Of a stretch of DNA of 64,000 nucleotides, positions 43,942-52,322 are shown piece by piece. The position numbers were made by a program, and so were the translations under genes. The notes beneath the pieces were generated by a model, which saw nothing but the letters and a program-made list of their open reading frames with translations, had not been told where the DNA came from and made no database searches. The DNA is from Brucella grignonensis (GTDB lineage: Bacteria > Pseudomonadota > Alphaproteobacteria > Rhizobiales > Rhizobiaceae): positions 62,001 to 126,000 of the forward strand of contig NZ_NNRL01000163.1 in assembly GCF_002252505.1 (NCBI RefSeq), given 5' to 3'. Every line of letters starts with the position of its first letter. Within the stretch, counting starts at the first letter, position 1.

Positions 43942-45123
43942 ATGCCTGTAGCTCTTATCGCTCTTACGATCGCGGCCTATGCGATCGGGACAACTGAATT
44001 TGTGATTGTCGGCCTTTTGCCGACGGTTGCATCGGATTTGCATATTACTCTTCCACTCGCCGGATTGATCGTCAGCGTTTATGCGCTTGGCGTTACCTTC
44101 GGCGCTCCGATCCTGACTGCGCTGACTGGTCGTCTTGAACGCAAGCCATTGTTGCTTGGCCTCATGGCGCTGTTCATTGCAGGCAACATGGTTGCAGCCT
44201 CCGCACCAAGCTATGAAATCCTTATGATCGGACGCGTGCTTTCCGCGTTTGCCCATGGTGTCTTTTTCTCGGTCGGAGCAACGATTGCCGCCGATCTCGT
44301 GCCTGAAAACAAACGTGGTTCTGCCATCGCCATGATGTTCATGGGCCTGACGGTTGCAATCGTAACCGGCGTGCCGCTTGGGACCTGGATTGGCCAGAAT
44401 TTCGGCTGGCGTGCAACCTTCTGGGCTGTTTCAGCAATCGGTCTCGTCGCACTCGTCGGCATTGCCGCTCTTCTGCCACGTGCATTGCAAAAGGCTGAAC
44501 CTGCATCGCTCATGGATCAGCTGCGTGTGCTTGGTTCCGGACGCCTGCTGATCGTTTATGGTATGACAGCGCTCGGTTATGGTGGCACTTTCGTTGCCTT
44601 CACTTATCTCACGCCGATCCTGCAGGACATTACCGGCTTTGCGGAAGGCTCCGTCAGCTACATTCTGGTGCTCTATGGCATTGCGATCGCTATTGGCAAT
44701 ATCGTTGGCGGCCGCATTTCTAACGATAACCCAGTTCGTGCGCTGACCGTTCTGTTCGTGTTGCAGGCAATCGTACTGGTGCTGTTCAGCTTCAGCGCAG
44801 TGTCGCCATTCTTCACGCTGATCACACTTGCCGCTCTCGGCTTCCTGCAATTTGCGAATGTCCCCGGCCTGCAGCTCTATGTTGTACAACTTGCCAAGGA
44901 ACACCGCCCTGGTGCTGTCGATGTCGCTTCTGCACTCAATATCGCGGCCTTTAATCTCGGTATCGCTCTCGGTGCTTGGCTCGGTGGTGTGGTCGTTGAA
45001 AGCCAGCTTGGTCTCATCGCAACCCCTTGGGTTGGTGCAATTCTCGTCGCCGGTGCCCTTGGTCTCACGGTCCTAAGCGGCGTGCTTGATCGCCGTACCG
45101 AAACCCGCGTCGCTACCGCTTAA
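43942..45123 (+). CDS. MFS transporter, DHA1 (AraJ/Cmr-like) family
   Basis: A 393-residue 12-helix drug/metabolite:proton antiporter. The family start AAYAIGTTEFVIVGLLP and loop 2-3 motif APILTALTGRLERKPLL are clear. Motif C-like AIVTGVPLGTWIGQNFGWRA lies in helix 5, marking an antiporter. The relatives include AraJ, YdhP and chloramphenicol exporters. It forms a two-gene operon with the aldo/keto reductase, 17 bp apart, under probable control of the divergent LysR regulator. The substrate is unknown. Confidence 0.87.
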   Translation: MPVALIALTIAAYAIGTTEFVIVGLLPTVASDLHITLPLAGLIVSVYALGVTFGAPILTALTGRLERKPLLLGLMALFIAGNMVAASAPSYEILMIGRVLSAFAHGVFFSVGATIAADLVPENKRGSAIAMMFMGLTVAIVTGVPLGTWIGQNFGWRATFWAVSAIGLVALVGIAALLPRALQKAEPASLMDQLRVLGSGRLLIVYGMTALGYGGTFVAFTYLTPILQDITGFAEGSVSYILVLYGIAIAIGNIVGGRISNDNPVRALTVLFVLQAIVLVLFSFSAVSPFFTLITLAALGFLQFANVPGLQLYVVQLAKEHRPGAVDVASALNIAAFNLGIALGAWLGGVVVESQLGLIATPWVGAILVAGALGLTVLSGVLDRRTETRVATA

Positions 45124-45140
45124 AAATCAAAGGAACTAGC

Positions 45141-45965
45141 ATGCATAACGTAACAACAAATGGTGCCACCATTCCCGCCCTTGGCCTTGGCACTTTCCGT
45201 ATGCCCGGCGAAGATGTGCTGCGCATCGTCCCTTATGCGCTCAAGGCTGGCTTCCGCCATGTCGATACCGCGCAGATTTATGGCAACGAAGCCGAAGTCG
45301 GTGAAGCCATTTTAAGCTCCGGCGTTCAGCGTGGCGATATCTTCCTGACCACAAAAGTCTGGGTCGATAATTACAAGCATGATGCTTTTATCGCATCTGT
45401 CGATGAAAGCCTTGCCAAACTCAAGACCGACTATGTTGATCTGTTACTTCTGCATTGGCCGAATGAAGCTGTGTCGCTTGCCGAACAGATCGGTGCGCTG
45501 AACGAAGTGGCAAAGGCTGGCAAGGTTCGTCACATTGGCGTGTCGAACTTCAACAAGACATTGATGGCAGAAGCAAAGGCGCTTTCCGATCTGCCGCTGG
45601 TGACGAACCAGATCGAATATCATCCATATTTGAGCCAGCGCAGCGTGATTGAAGCAACTCATGCGGCTGGCATGTCGATCACTGGCTATTATGCGATGGC
45701 CGACGGAAAAGTGTTCAGCGATACGGTTCTCAAGGACATCGCCGCAGCCCACGGCAAGTCGGTTGCACAGGTGGTTCTTCGCTGGCTGGTACAGCAGGAT
45801 AATGTGATTGCATTGTCCAAGACAGTTAGTGAGGCACGAATTCTGGAAAACCTGGCCATTTTCGACTTTGCATTAAGCGAGGCTGAAATGCAGGTAATTC
45901 ATGCACTTGCCAAACCCGATGGACGTATTGTCAGCCCGGATGGGTTGGCCCCTCAGTGGGACTGA
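45141..45965 (+). CDS. aldo/keto reductase (DkgB-like)
   Basis: A 274-residue NADPH-dependent oxidoreductase of the AKR superfamily with the complete catalytic tetrad: D42 and Y47 (VDTAQIYGNEAEVG), K72 (LTTKVW) and H105 (LLLLHWPN). The cofactor pocket is seen in VIALSKTVSEARILENL. It is closest to the 2,5-diketogluconate reductase B/methylglyoxal reductase group. Pairing with an exporter suggests joint detoxification of a carbonyl compound. A strong terminator follows. Confidence 0.88.
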   Translation: MHNVTTNGATIPALGLGTFRMPGEDVLRIVPYALKAGFRHVDTAQIYGNEAEVGEAILSSGVQRGDIFLTTKVWVDNYKHDAFIASVDESLAKLKTDYVDLLLLHWPNEAVSLAEQIGALNEVAKAGKVRHIGVSNFNKTLMAEAKALSDLPLVTNQIEYHPYLSQRSVIEATHAAGMSITGYYAMADGKVFSDTVLKDIAAAHGKSVAQVVLRWLVQQDNVIALSKTVSEARILENLAIFDFALSEAEMQVIHALAKPDGRIVSPDGLAPQWD

Positions 45966-45972
45966 AAATAAG

Positions 45973-45999
45973 AAGGACGGCGTAAGCCGTCCTTTTTCT
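45973..45999 (+). terminator. terminator after the aldo/keto reductase
   Basis: AAGGACGGC-GTAA-GCCGTCCTT with TTTC and further T after it. It lies between two converging genes, 15 bp from the end of the outer-membrane protein gene, and may be bidirectional. Confidence 0.88.
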
Positions 46000-46008
46000 T
46001 GTTTGGGT

Positions 46009-47598
46009 TTAGCGTTGCACTTTCATGCCGACATAAATGCTATTGGCGCGGTATTCTCGATCCGAGATTTGGCTGGTCTGGAATTCATGACGCAGTCGCG
46101 CGTCAATGCCGACATAGCGGTTGATCCAATATGTTCCACCGATCTGCGCGCCGATTGTGTAGTCGGTTCCGGTGCCATCCTTGTTGTCACGGACATTGAG
46201 GTCGAGCTTACCGTTGAGGCTCAGATCCGCGCGCACGCGCCGCGTGACTTCAAGGCTTGCAAAATGCAGAAGCGCGCCCGAAACGCCGGGTGTCGTTGAA
46301 GTGTCCACCGTGGTTTGCGCATAAAGCTGCACATCGGTTCCGCGTAGCGGCGACCAGTTGATGGCAGCTGCAAGTGATGGTCCACTGATATCGCCCAGAC
46401 GAGGATCATCGCTATTGGCGCGCATGAAGCCAGCGGAAAATTCCCCATTAAATTTTTCACCACGATCAAACATCAGGCCACCGCGTACCGCATATTGCGA
46501 GCCGCTGCGCTCATAGCCGTTGTTGTCCACACGTTCATCGAACATGCGTTTGCCCAGTTCAACTTCGGCAAAAGGCTTGAGTGCGGGTGAAATGGCAAAA
46601 CCACCACGCAGCGTTATGCTGGCATAGGTGTTATCGCGATCTTGCTGGCTGACGGTGCCGCCCGATGACAATTCTGCATCGCCATAGATTTCATGCTCGA
46701 CGCGACCTGTTGCGCGACCAAAAAGCAGGCCGGTGTCGCGCTCAACGCCCAAGCTGCCATTGATGGTGTGAACAAGCGGACGTTTGAGAGCATCGGCCAC
46801 ACCGTTGGGGCTCGATGCGCTTTCGCGGCGCAGCTTGTAGCCTCCGCCGGCATTGACGGTTGTCTGCTCGCTGAGATCAAAGCGAAGATTGCCCTGAACA
46901 TCGACGCGTGGTTCCGACACATCCTGACCGGAAATCGATTTGCTGAGCGTGCCTGAGGCATCCAGCGTTGCCTGATGGCGTCCCCAATCGGATTCTGCAT
47001 TGAGGCGCAGCGTTGTTTCCGAGAGGATGGCGCTCGAACCAGTTGAGCTGTTATCGCCATTTGTTGTGGCGCGAATGCCATACTCGAGCGTGGGGCGCAG
47101 CATGAATGTGCCGACACGAACCCCCAATGGTGCAAAAGGATCCGCTTCCGGTATGGCGCGACGACCCTGTTCCGGAATGGCGGGCAGGTTTTCGCGACGC
47201 GCGCGACCAGTATCATCCTGGTCTTCAGTTGTGATTGCACCAACGCGCATATTATCTGTCGAAAGGAACGGTTGGGCGTTCTCCTCCGCAGCTGGCACGG
47301 CCAATGCCGGTTCGGTGGGCTGCGGTTGGGCGGCATTGTCGGCAGGTGGTGTGTAGAAACTATCCGCGAAGTCAGCTGATGCGGGCGCATTCGGATCAGC
47401 CGGATCAGTATCACGATTTGCGGTCTGGTCAGGTAAAGAAACGGAGAGGTTATCGTCGTTCACACTGCCGCGCAGCTGGGCATCCTGCGCAAACGCTGTC
47501 GATTGACTGATTGCCAAGGCACACCCTGCCAGCAACAGGCATCGCGCCCTGCGGGCAAAAGGCGATGATCCGCCGGATGAGGAATTGGCAAAAAGCAT
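46009..47598 (-). CDS. outer-membrane beta-barrel protein (putative beta-barrel porin 2 type)
   Basis: About 529 residues. The signal peptide (RRARCLLLAGCALAIS to AFAQ) is followed by a Pro/Ala/Asp-rich low-complexity part (about 40-150). The rest is a barrel of roughly 400 residues with alternating strands (LRPTLEYGIRATTNG, ATLDASGTLSK, ASLEVTRRVRADLSLNGKLD), ending in IYVGMKVQR. The alternation and Gly/Tyr girdles resemble the large rhizobial BBP2-type porins of unknown role. ATG 47598 has a weak GAAG; ATG 47646 is in frame and lacks any ribosome site. It is divergent from kdsD, suggesting an envelope role. Confidence 0.78.
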   Translation of the reverse strand: MLFANSSSGGSSPFARRARCLLLAGCALAISQSTAFAQDAQLRGSVNDDNLSVSLPDQTANRDTDPADPNAPASADFADSFYTPPADNAAQPQPTEPALAVPAAEENAQPFLSTDNMRVGAITTEDQDDTGRARRENLPAIPEQGRRAIPEADPFAPLGVRVGTFMLRPTLEYGIRATTNGDNSSTGSSAILSETTLRLNAESDWGRHQATLDASGTLSKSISGQDVSEPRVDVQGNLRFDLSEQTTVNAGGGYKLRRESASSPNGVADALKRPLVHTINGSLGVERDTGLLFGRATGRVEHEIYGDAELSSGGTVSQQDRDNTYASITLRGGFAISPALKPFAEVELGKRMFDERVDNNGYERSGSQYAVRGGLMFDRGEKFNGEFSAGFMRANSDDPRLGDISGPSLAAAINWSPLRGTDVQLYAQTTVDTSTTPGVSGALLHFASLEVTRRVRADLSLNGKLDLNVRDNKDGTGTDYTIGAQIGGTYWINRYVGIDARLRHEFQTSQISDREYRANSIYVGMKVQR

Positions 47599-47742
47599 AT
47601 TGTCTTCAAACCGTTGCAACGTGGTAATTGAACGGTAAACGGACATGGTTAATTGTTTATTAATTGTTGCTTTCCAAGTGCCCGTATTGTGCGGCAACAA
47701 ATGCTTGGACAACCGGCTTTGAAGGCGCTAACCCTGTGCGCC

Positions 47743-48759
47743 ATGACCCAATCCGATATGACAAAGCTCGACACCACCTATGAAGCCGCACGCGCGGAGG
47801 ATTTGATTGCCTCGGCCTTGCGCACGATCAAGACTGAAAATGCTGGCCTTATGGCGCTGGAAGAAGCCTTGAATGATGGCCTTTCCGCTCCATTTGCAGA
47901 AGCAGTCAGGACGATTGTTGCCTCAAAGGGTCGTCTGGTTGTTACGGGCGTTGGCAAAAGTGGCCATATCGGCACCAAGCTTGCAGCGACTTTTGCCTCT
48001 ACCGGGACATCGGCTTTTTTTGTGCATTCTGCCGAAGCCAATCATGGCGATCTGGGCATGGTTGGCCGTGATGATGTGATCCTCGCCCTGTCATGGTCGG
48101 GCGAAACAGCTGAGCTCAAAGGTATTGTCAATTATTCGCAGCGCTTCCGCATTCCGCTGATTGCTATTACAGCCGGTGAAGACTCGGCGCTTGGAAGGGC
48201 GGCGAGCGTTGCTTTAATTCTGCCAAAGGCACAGGAAGCCTGTCCGCATGGGCTGGCGCCTACGACATCGACAATGATGCAGCTTGCCATTGGCGATGCG
48301 CTTGCAATCGCTCTTCTGGAAGCGCGTGGCTTCAGCCCGACAGACTTCAAGACTTTCCATCCGGGCGGTTCGCTTGGTGCGAGCCTTACCCATGTTCGCG
48401 AGATCATGCATAGGGGTGAACGTCTGCCGCTGGTCAGGGCGGGCACATTGATGCCGGATGCCATGAAGGTTCAGGCTCAGAAGAGCTTCGGCTGCGTGAT
48501 TGTTGTCAATGACGATGGCACATTGGCTGGAATTATCACGGACGGTGATATTTCACGTAATCTGAGCCGCAATCTTTCAGAACTTGCTGTCGATGACATC
48601 ATGACACGCAAGCCCAAGACAGTGGATCAGAATCTGCTCGCCAGCGCTGCTTTGAGCATACTCAATGAGAAACATATTGGCGCACTGATTGTGGTTGAGG
48701 ACAATCGACCGATCGGCCTCGTGCACTTCCACGATCTGCTGCGCATCGGGGTTGCTTGA
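47743..48759 (+). CDS. kdsD: D-arabinose-5-phosphate isomerase (KpsF/GutQ family)
   Basis: A 338-residue isomerase converting ribulose-5-phosphate to arabinose-5-phosphate, the first step to Kdo for lipopolysaccharide. An N-terminal SIS domain (VVTGVGKSGHIGTKLAATFA, SAEANHGDLGMV, LSWSGETAEL, CPHGLAPTTSTMMQLA) is followed by a pair of CBS domains (about 215-335, FGCVIVVNDDGTLAGIITDG). The start is uncertain: ATG 47743 is chosen, but 47701 and 47758 are possible. The 5' end overlaps the region upstream of the divergent outer-membrane protein. A palindromic repeat follows. Confidence 0.9.
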   Translation: MTQSDMTKLDTTYEAARAEDLIASALRTIKTENAGLMALEEALNDGLSAPFAEAVRTIVASKGRLVVTGVGKSGHIGTKLAATFASTGTSAFFVHSAEANHGDLGMVGRDDVILALSWSGETAELKGIVNYSQRFRIPLIAITAGEDSALGRAASVALILPKAQEACPHGLAPTTSTMMQLAIGDALAIALLEARGFSPTDFKTFHPGGSLGASLTHVREIMHRGERLPLVRAGTLMPDAMKVQAQKSFGCVIVVNDDGTLAGIITDGDISRNLSRNLSELAVDDIMTRKPKTVDQNLLASAALSILNEKHIGALIVVEDNRPIGLVHFHDLLRIGVA

Positions 48760-48795
48760 GTGGGAATAGGCAGAGAACTGTATGTTCCACTGCCT

Positions 48796-48891
48796 TAGAA
48801 CGTGTTTCGATCTGATTGAATCAGGTCGGCGCTCTAATCATTTTTTACGCGCATCCCGAAAACCGTTTCACAGTTTTCGGGATGCGCTCTA
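48796..48891. repeat. palindromic repeat family 2, copy between kdsD and nfeD-like gene
   Basis: A 96-bp element from TAGAACGTGTTTCGATCTGA to CGGGATGCGCTCTA. It contains two smaller hairpins (GATCTGATTGAATCAGGTC-like, and CATCCCGAAAA..TTTTCGGGATG). Its right CTA is the stop codon of the minus-strand NfeD gene. It is related to 51618-51721 in reverse order. Confidence 0.82.
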
Positions 48892-49347
48892 AACAGCCAC
48901 TTCAATTTCCAGTGTGATTGGATCAAAGGACACTACGCGCACTTCCGTGCCTGCGGGTAGGTCAGGACCTTTGATACGCCATGTCGTGTCGTTGATACGG
49001 ATGCGTCCGCGTCCGTTGACGATCGGCTCACTCAAAGTGGCACGCTGTCCAACCAGTTGCTCGCCTCGACGGTTAAGCAGCGGCTCCTCCTGCTGATCAT
49101 TGAAGCCGAAAAAGCGCCGGCCCGCCAGCACGAATGCAATGGCGAGAACCAAAAACAGTACAGTCTGCACTTGCCAGCCAAAACCGATTATTGAGCCGAG
49201 CAGGAAAGCGAGGCCACCCGTGACAAGGGCTGCAAGGCCAAACCAGATGAAGAAGAAGCCGGGCGCCATAATTTCCAGAATGAGCAGGACAAGTCCTAAA
49301 ACGAACCAGCTCCAAAGCCCAAGCTGTGACAGGAAATGAATAAGCAT
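48889..49347 (-). CDS. NfeD-like membrane protein
   Basis: A 152-residue short NfeD protein with two or three hydrophobic helices in the first 75 residues (LGLVLLILEIMAPGFFFIWF). A C-terminal OB-fold follows (LLNRRGEQLVGQRATLSEPI, INDTTWRIKGPDLPAGTEVR). Short NfeD proteins are encoded with SPFH/stomatin proteins and are thought to anchor or regulate them in membrane microdomains. It lies 14 bp downstream of the SPFH gene. The stop TAG is the end of a palindromic repeat. Confidence 0.88.
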   Translation of the reverse strand: MLIHFLSQLGLWSWFVLGLVLLILEIMAPGFFFIWFGLAALVTGGLAFLLGSIIGFGWQVQTVLFLVLAIAFVLAGRRFFGFNDQQEEPLLNRRGEQLVGQRATLSEPIVNGRGRIRINDTTWRIKGPDLPAGTEVRVVSFDPITLEIEVAV

Positions 49348-49361
49348 GACGCCCTGCCTCT

Positions 49362-50348
49362 TTAACGATTGGTGGTGGGTACGCTGCGGGTGCGTGGGTT
49401 GGATGCCGCAGGTGTTGGATCAACCGGATTGCTGCCGTCGCCAAAAACTTCTTTGGCAATTGCACCGATACCGGCCAGCGAACCGATCAGCGAACTTGCT
49501 TCAAGCGGCATGAGAACCACTTTCTGATTCTTGGCGCTGGCAATGTTACCGAGCGCTTCGGTATATTTTTGCGCCACAAAGTAATTGAGCGCCTGAACAT
49601 TACCGGCAGACACGGCGTCGGAAACCAGTGTGGTGGCCTTTGCTTCCGCTTCGGCCAAACGTTCGCGGGCTTCTGCTTCGCGCTTGGCAGCTTCAAGCTT
49701 GCCTTCTGCTTCCAGAATCTGCGACTGCTTCTGACCTTCCGCACGCAGAATTTGCGCATTGCGGTCGCCTTCCGCTTCCAGAACCTGCGCGCGCTTATCG
49801 CGTTCAGCCTTCATCTGGCGTGCCATGGAAGTGACGATGTCTGCAGGTGGATTGATGTCCTTGATTTCCACGCGCGTCATCTTGAGGCCCCATGGATGCG
49901 CAGCTTCATCGACAACACGCAACAGGCGATCATTGATCGCATCACGGTTGGAGAGCAATTCGTCAAGATCCATAGAACCCATGACGGTACGGATGTTGGT
50001 CATGGTGAGGTTGAGGATCGCATATTGCAGGTTGGAAACCTGATAGGCCGACTGGGCGGCGTTCAGTACCTGATAAAAGGCGACGCCGTCGACACCGACA
50101 ATGGCATTGTCGCGGGTGATGACTTCCTGTGTGGGGACATCAAGGACCTGCTCCATCATATTCAGCTTTGCGCCGATCCGGTCGAAGAACGGAACGATCA
50201 GGTTAAGGCCCGGCATAAGCGTGCGTGTGTAACGGCCAAAGCGTTCCACCGTGTAGTTGTAACCCTGCGGCACAGTCTTGATCCCGGCAAACAGCGTTGC
50301 CAGAACAAGTGCGGCCAAAATCAAGAGCGTGATATCAAAACCAGTCAT
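49362..50348 (-). CDS. SPFH/band-7 domain protein (stomatin-like, QmcA type)
   Basis: A 328-residue membrane-anchored protein. One N-terminal helix ([20 protein letters not shown]) precedes the SPFH domain (about 25-185: [39 protein letters not shown]). A charged coiled coil rich in Ala, Glu and Arg follows (about 180-245, with [20 protein letters not shown]). Such proteins form large membrane-associated oligomers and scaffold proteases. The C-terminal tail is Pro/Thr-rich. First gene of the SPFH/NfeD operon, downstream of hemH on the same strand with 70 bp between. Confidence 0.9.
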   Translation of the reverse strand: MTGFDITLLILAALVLATLFAGIKTVPQGYNYTVERFGRYTRTLMPGLNLIVPFFDRIGAKLNMMEQVLDVPTQEVITRDNAIVGVDGVAFYQVLNAAQSAYQVSNLQYAILNLTMTNIRTVMGSMDLDELLSNRDAINDRLLRVVDEAAHPWGLKMTRVEIKDINPPADIVTSMARQMKAERDKRAQVLEAEGDRNAQILRAEGQKQSQILEAEGKLEAAKREAEARERLAEAEAKATTLVSDAVSAGNVQALNYFVAQKYTEALGNIASAKNQKVVLMPLEASSLIGSLAGIGAIAKEVFGDGSNPVDPTPAASNPRTRSVPTTNR

Positions 50349-50418
50349 TTTATAGTCCCCTTCGTGAAGGCGGTAAGGCTAAAGGCAGGGCGAATATGAT
50401 GGCCCGTTGCCTTATGGT

Positions 50419-51456
50419 CTAGACCCAGCCCTGTAATTCGCGCCGCACGAGCGTTTCGATAACTTTCATACCCTCTTCGCTATCGTTGAGGCATGGTATG
50501 TGGCTGAAATTTTCGCCGCCTGCCTCATGGAAAGCTTCAGCTGCTTCGTGACCGATTTCGTCAACGGTTTCCAGACAGTCTACCACAAAGCCGGGATTGA
50601 GTACGGCAACCGACTTCACGCCCTGCTTGGCCAATTCTTCCACCGTCTCATCCGTATAAGGCTGGAGCCATTCTTCCGGGCCGAAACGTGACTGGAAGGT
50701 GGAGCGGAACTGTTTGTCGTCCATGCCAAGACGCGCACGCAAAAGCCGTGATGTTTCAAGGCATTGAGCACGATAAGGGTCACCCTTGTCGGAATAGCTT
50801 TTTGGGATGCCGTGATAGGAAGCAAGGATCACTTCCGGTTTGAAATCGAGCGTCGCAAGATGCTTCTCAATCGACTGTGCGAGCGCCTCGATATAGACGG
50901 GCTCCACTTCGTAGGAAGGGATTGTACGGACCGCTGGCATAAAGCGCTTTTTCATAAGCACTTCGAAGAATTTGTCATTCACCGTGGCCGTGGTGGTCGC
51001 TGAATATTGCGGATAGAGCGGGAACATGACGATGCGTTCGCAACCCTGCTTCAACAGACGATCCGTCACTTCTTCAATCGAAGGCTGACCATAACGCATG
51101 GCCCAGTCAACAACGACATTTGGATGATCTTTGAGCGCGACGGCGAGTTTTTCGCCTTGCGCGCGCGTATAGGTGCGGAGCGGCGATTCATTCTTCTCGC
51201 GATTCCAGATGCGGTCATAGAGCGCGCCGGAACGCTTTGGGCGTGTGTTGAGCACGATGCCGTAGAGGATCGGATACCAGAAAAGGCGCGGCCATTCGAT
51301 AACGCGGCGGTCGGAAAGGAATTCGGCCAAATAACGCCGCATCGGGACATAGCTTGTGCCGTCGGGTGTGCCAAGATTGACAAGCAGAACACCCACTTTA
51401 GGTTGCTTTGTTCCGCTGCTGCTCAGATTGGCGGTTACTTTTTCCGTCTCACTCAT
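50419..51456 (-). CDS. hemH: ferrochelatase
   Basis: A 345-residue enzyme that inserts ferrous iron into protoporphyrin IX, the last step of haem synthesis. Family landmarks are VGVLLVNLGTPD at the start, MRYGQPSIEEV, PLYPQYSATTTATV, ILASYHGIPKSYSDKGDPY with the catalytic His, TFQSRFGPEEWLQPYTD and NPGFVVDCLETVDEI. The ATG at 51456 follows CAGGAG. A single gene with about 260 bp upstream, where part of the space is a palindromic repeat. No iron-responsive box was recognised with confidence. Confidence 0.95.
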   Translation of the reverse strand: MSETEKVTANLSSSGTKQPKVGVLLVNLGTPDGTSYVPMRRYLAEFLSDRRVIEWPRLFWYPILYGIVLNTRPKRSGALYDRIWNREKNESPLRTYTRAQGEKLAVALKDHPNVVVDWAMRYGQPSIEEVTDRLLKQGCERIVMFPLYPQYSATTTATVNDKFFEVLMKKRFMPAVRTIPSYEVEPVYIEALAQSIEKHLATLDFKPEVILASYHGIPKSYSDKGDPYRAQCLETSRLLRARLGMDDKQFRSTFQSRFGPEEWLQPYTDETVEELAKQGVKSVAVLNPGFVVDCLETVDEIGHEAAEAFHEAGGENFSHIPCLNDSEEGMKVIETLVRRELQGWV

Positions 51457-51617
51457 ATTCCGACTCCTGCTTTGCCGGAAAACTAGACAAAAACAGGCAA
51501 ATTACAATCCTAACAATAAGGGCAGCAGTCGAATTGTCGGGTAATCGATAAAATAACCCATAAAAAACGGCACACGCTAAAAGCGTATGCCGTTCGGAAT
51601 GCTGTTTTGCCGTATTT

Positions 51618-51721
51618 TAGAGCGTATCCCGAAAAGTGTGAAACGGTTTTCGGACAAAGATGCGCGTTAAAACAAATATTTAGAGCGCCGATCTGATTCA
51701 ATCAGATCGAAACGCGCTCTA
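51618..51721. repeat. palindromic repeat family 2, copy downstream of omp10
   Basis: A 104-bp element from TAGAGCGTATCCCGAAAAGT to GAAACGCGCTCTA. It has an inner TCTGATTGAATCAGA-like palindrome (GATCTGATTCAATCAGATC). Its right CTA is the omp10 stop. It is the reference copy for the partial elements at 15501 and 42897. Confidence 0.85.
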
Positions 51722-52096
51722 AACGCGGCGGGTCAGCGAGAAACGCGAGCCTGCCGACGACGTGCAGTTGAGCTGGTTCTGTGAAACGAGCGCACAATTC
51801 ACGCGCGAAGAGGTGCCACGCACGATCGAACGCATGTCGATCTCAACAAGCTGAGGCGACTGGTAACGATAGTTACCTTCTGCCAGCTTTTCATTGGTGT
51901 CGGTCGAGCGGGTTTCAAAAATACCGCCATTGAAGGACGAGACGATGCCGTTCGGATCGACCCAGGCGCCGTCGATACCGGATGGCGCACGATTGACGAC
52001 AGGGACATTGCCACCACCGCCAGGGCCGGTAGCAACACATCCTGCAAGCGCGAGCGATACGATTGCCGTAGAGCCAATGATGCGGAAGCGTTTCAT
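51719..52096 (-). CDS. omp10: outer-membrane lipoprotein Omp10
   Basis: A 125-residue lipoprotein. The lipobox LALAGC follows a short basic, hydrophobic leader (MKRFRIIGSTAIVS), so the mature protein starts at the lipid-modified Cys. The mature part (GAWVDPNGIVSSFNGGIFET, NEKLAEGNYRYQSPQLVEID, NCALVSQNQLNCTSSAGSRF) reads very close to Brucella Omp10 as remembered. Its beta-barrel core resembles the AprI/Inh inhibitor fold, and two Cys may pair. ATG 52096 is eight bases after GGAG; 52102 is too close. The stop TAG is inside the adjacent palindromic repeat. Confidence 0.9.
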   Translation of the reverse strand: MKRFRIIGSTAIVSLALAGCVATGPGGGGNVPVVNRAPSGIDGAWVDPNGIVSSFNGGIFETRSTDTNEKLAEGNYRYQSPQLVEIDMRSIVRGTSSRVNCALVSQNQLNCTSSAGSRFSLTRRV

Positions 52097-52322
52097 GTCC
52101 ATCTTCTCCGTTCGAGTGTTTACCGTGTGATGTATGGAAATTTACACGAATACAAGCCCCTTTGACGAGGATAGCAGGAATGTTGCGAAACTGCCGCATT
52201 CGCGATTGCCCGGCTGAGGCCGGGCAATCCGGTTGTTTCATATCAAGGCGCTGAGATGCTGATGCATCACGTCTTGCAAGTTCAACCGCCACTCGAGCTT
52301 AACCAAAGATTGGTCTTTGCTG

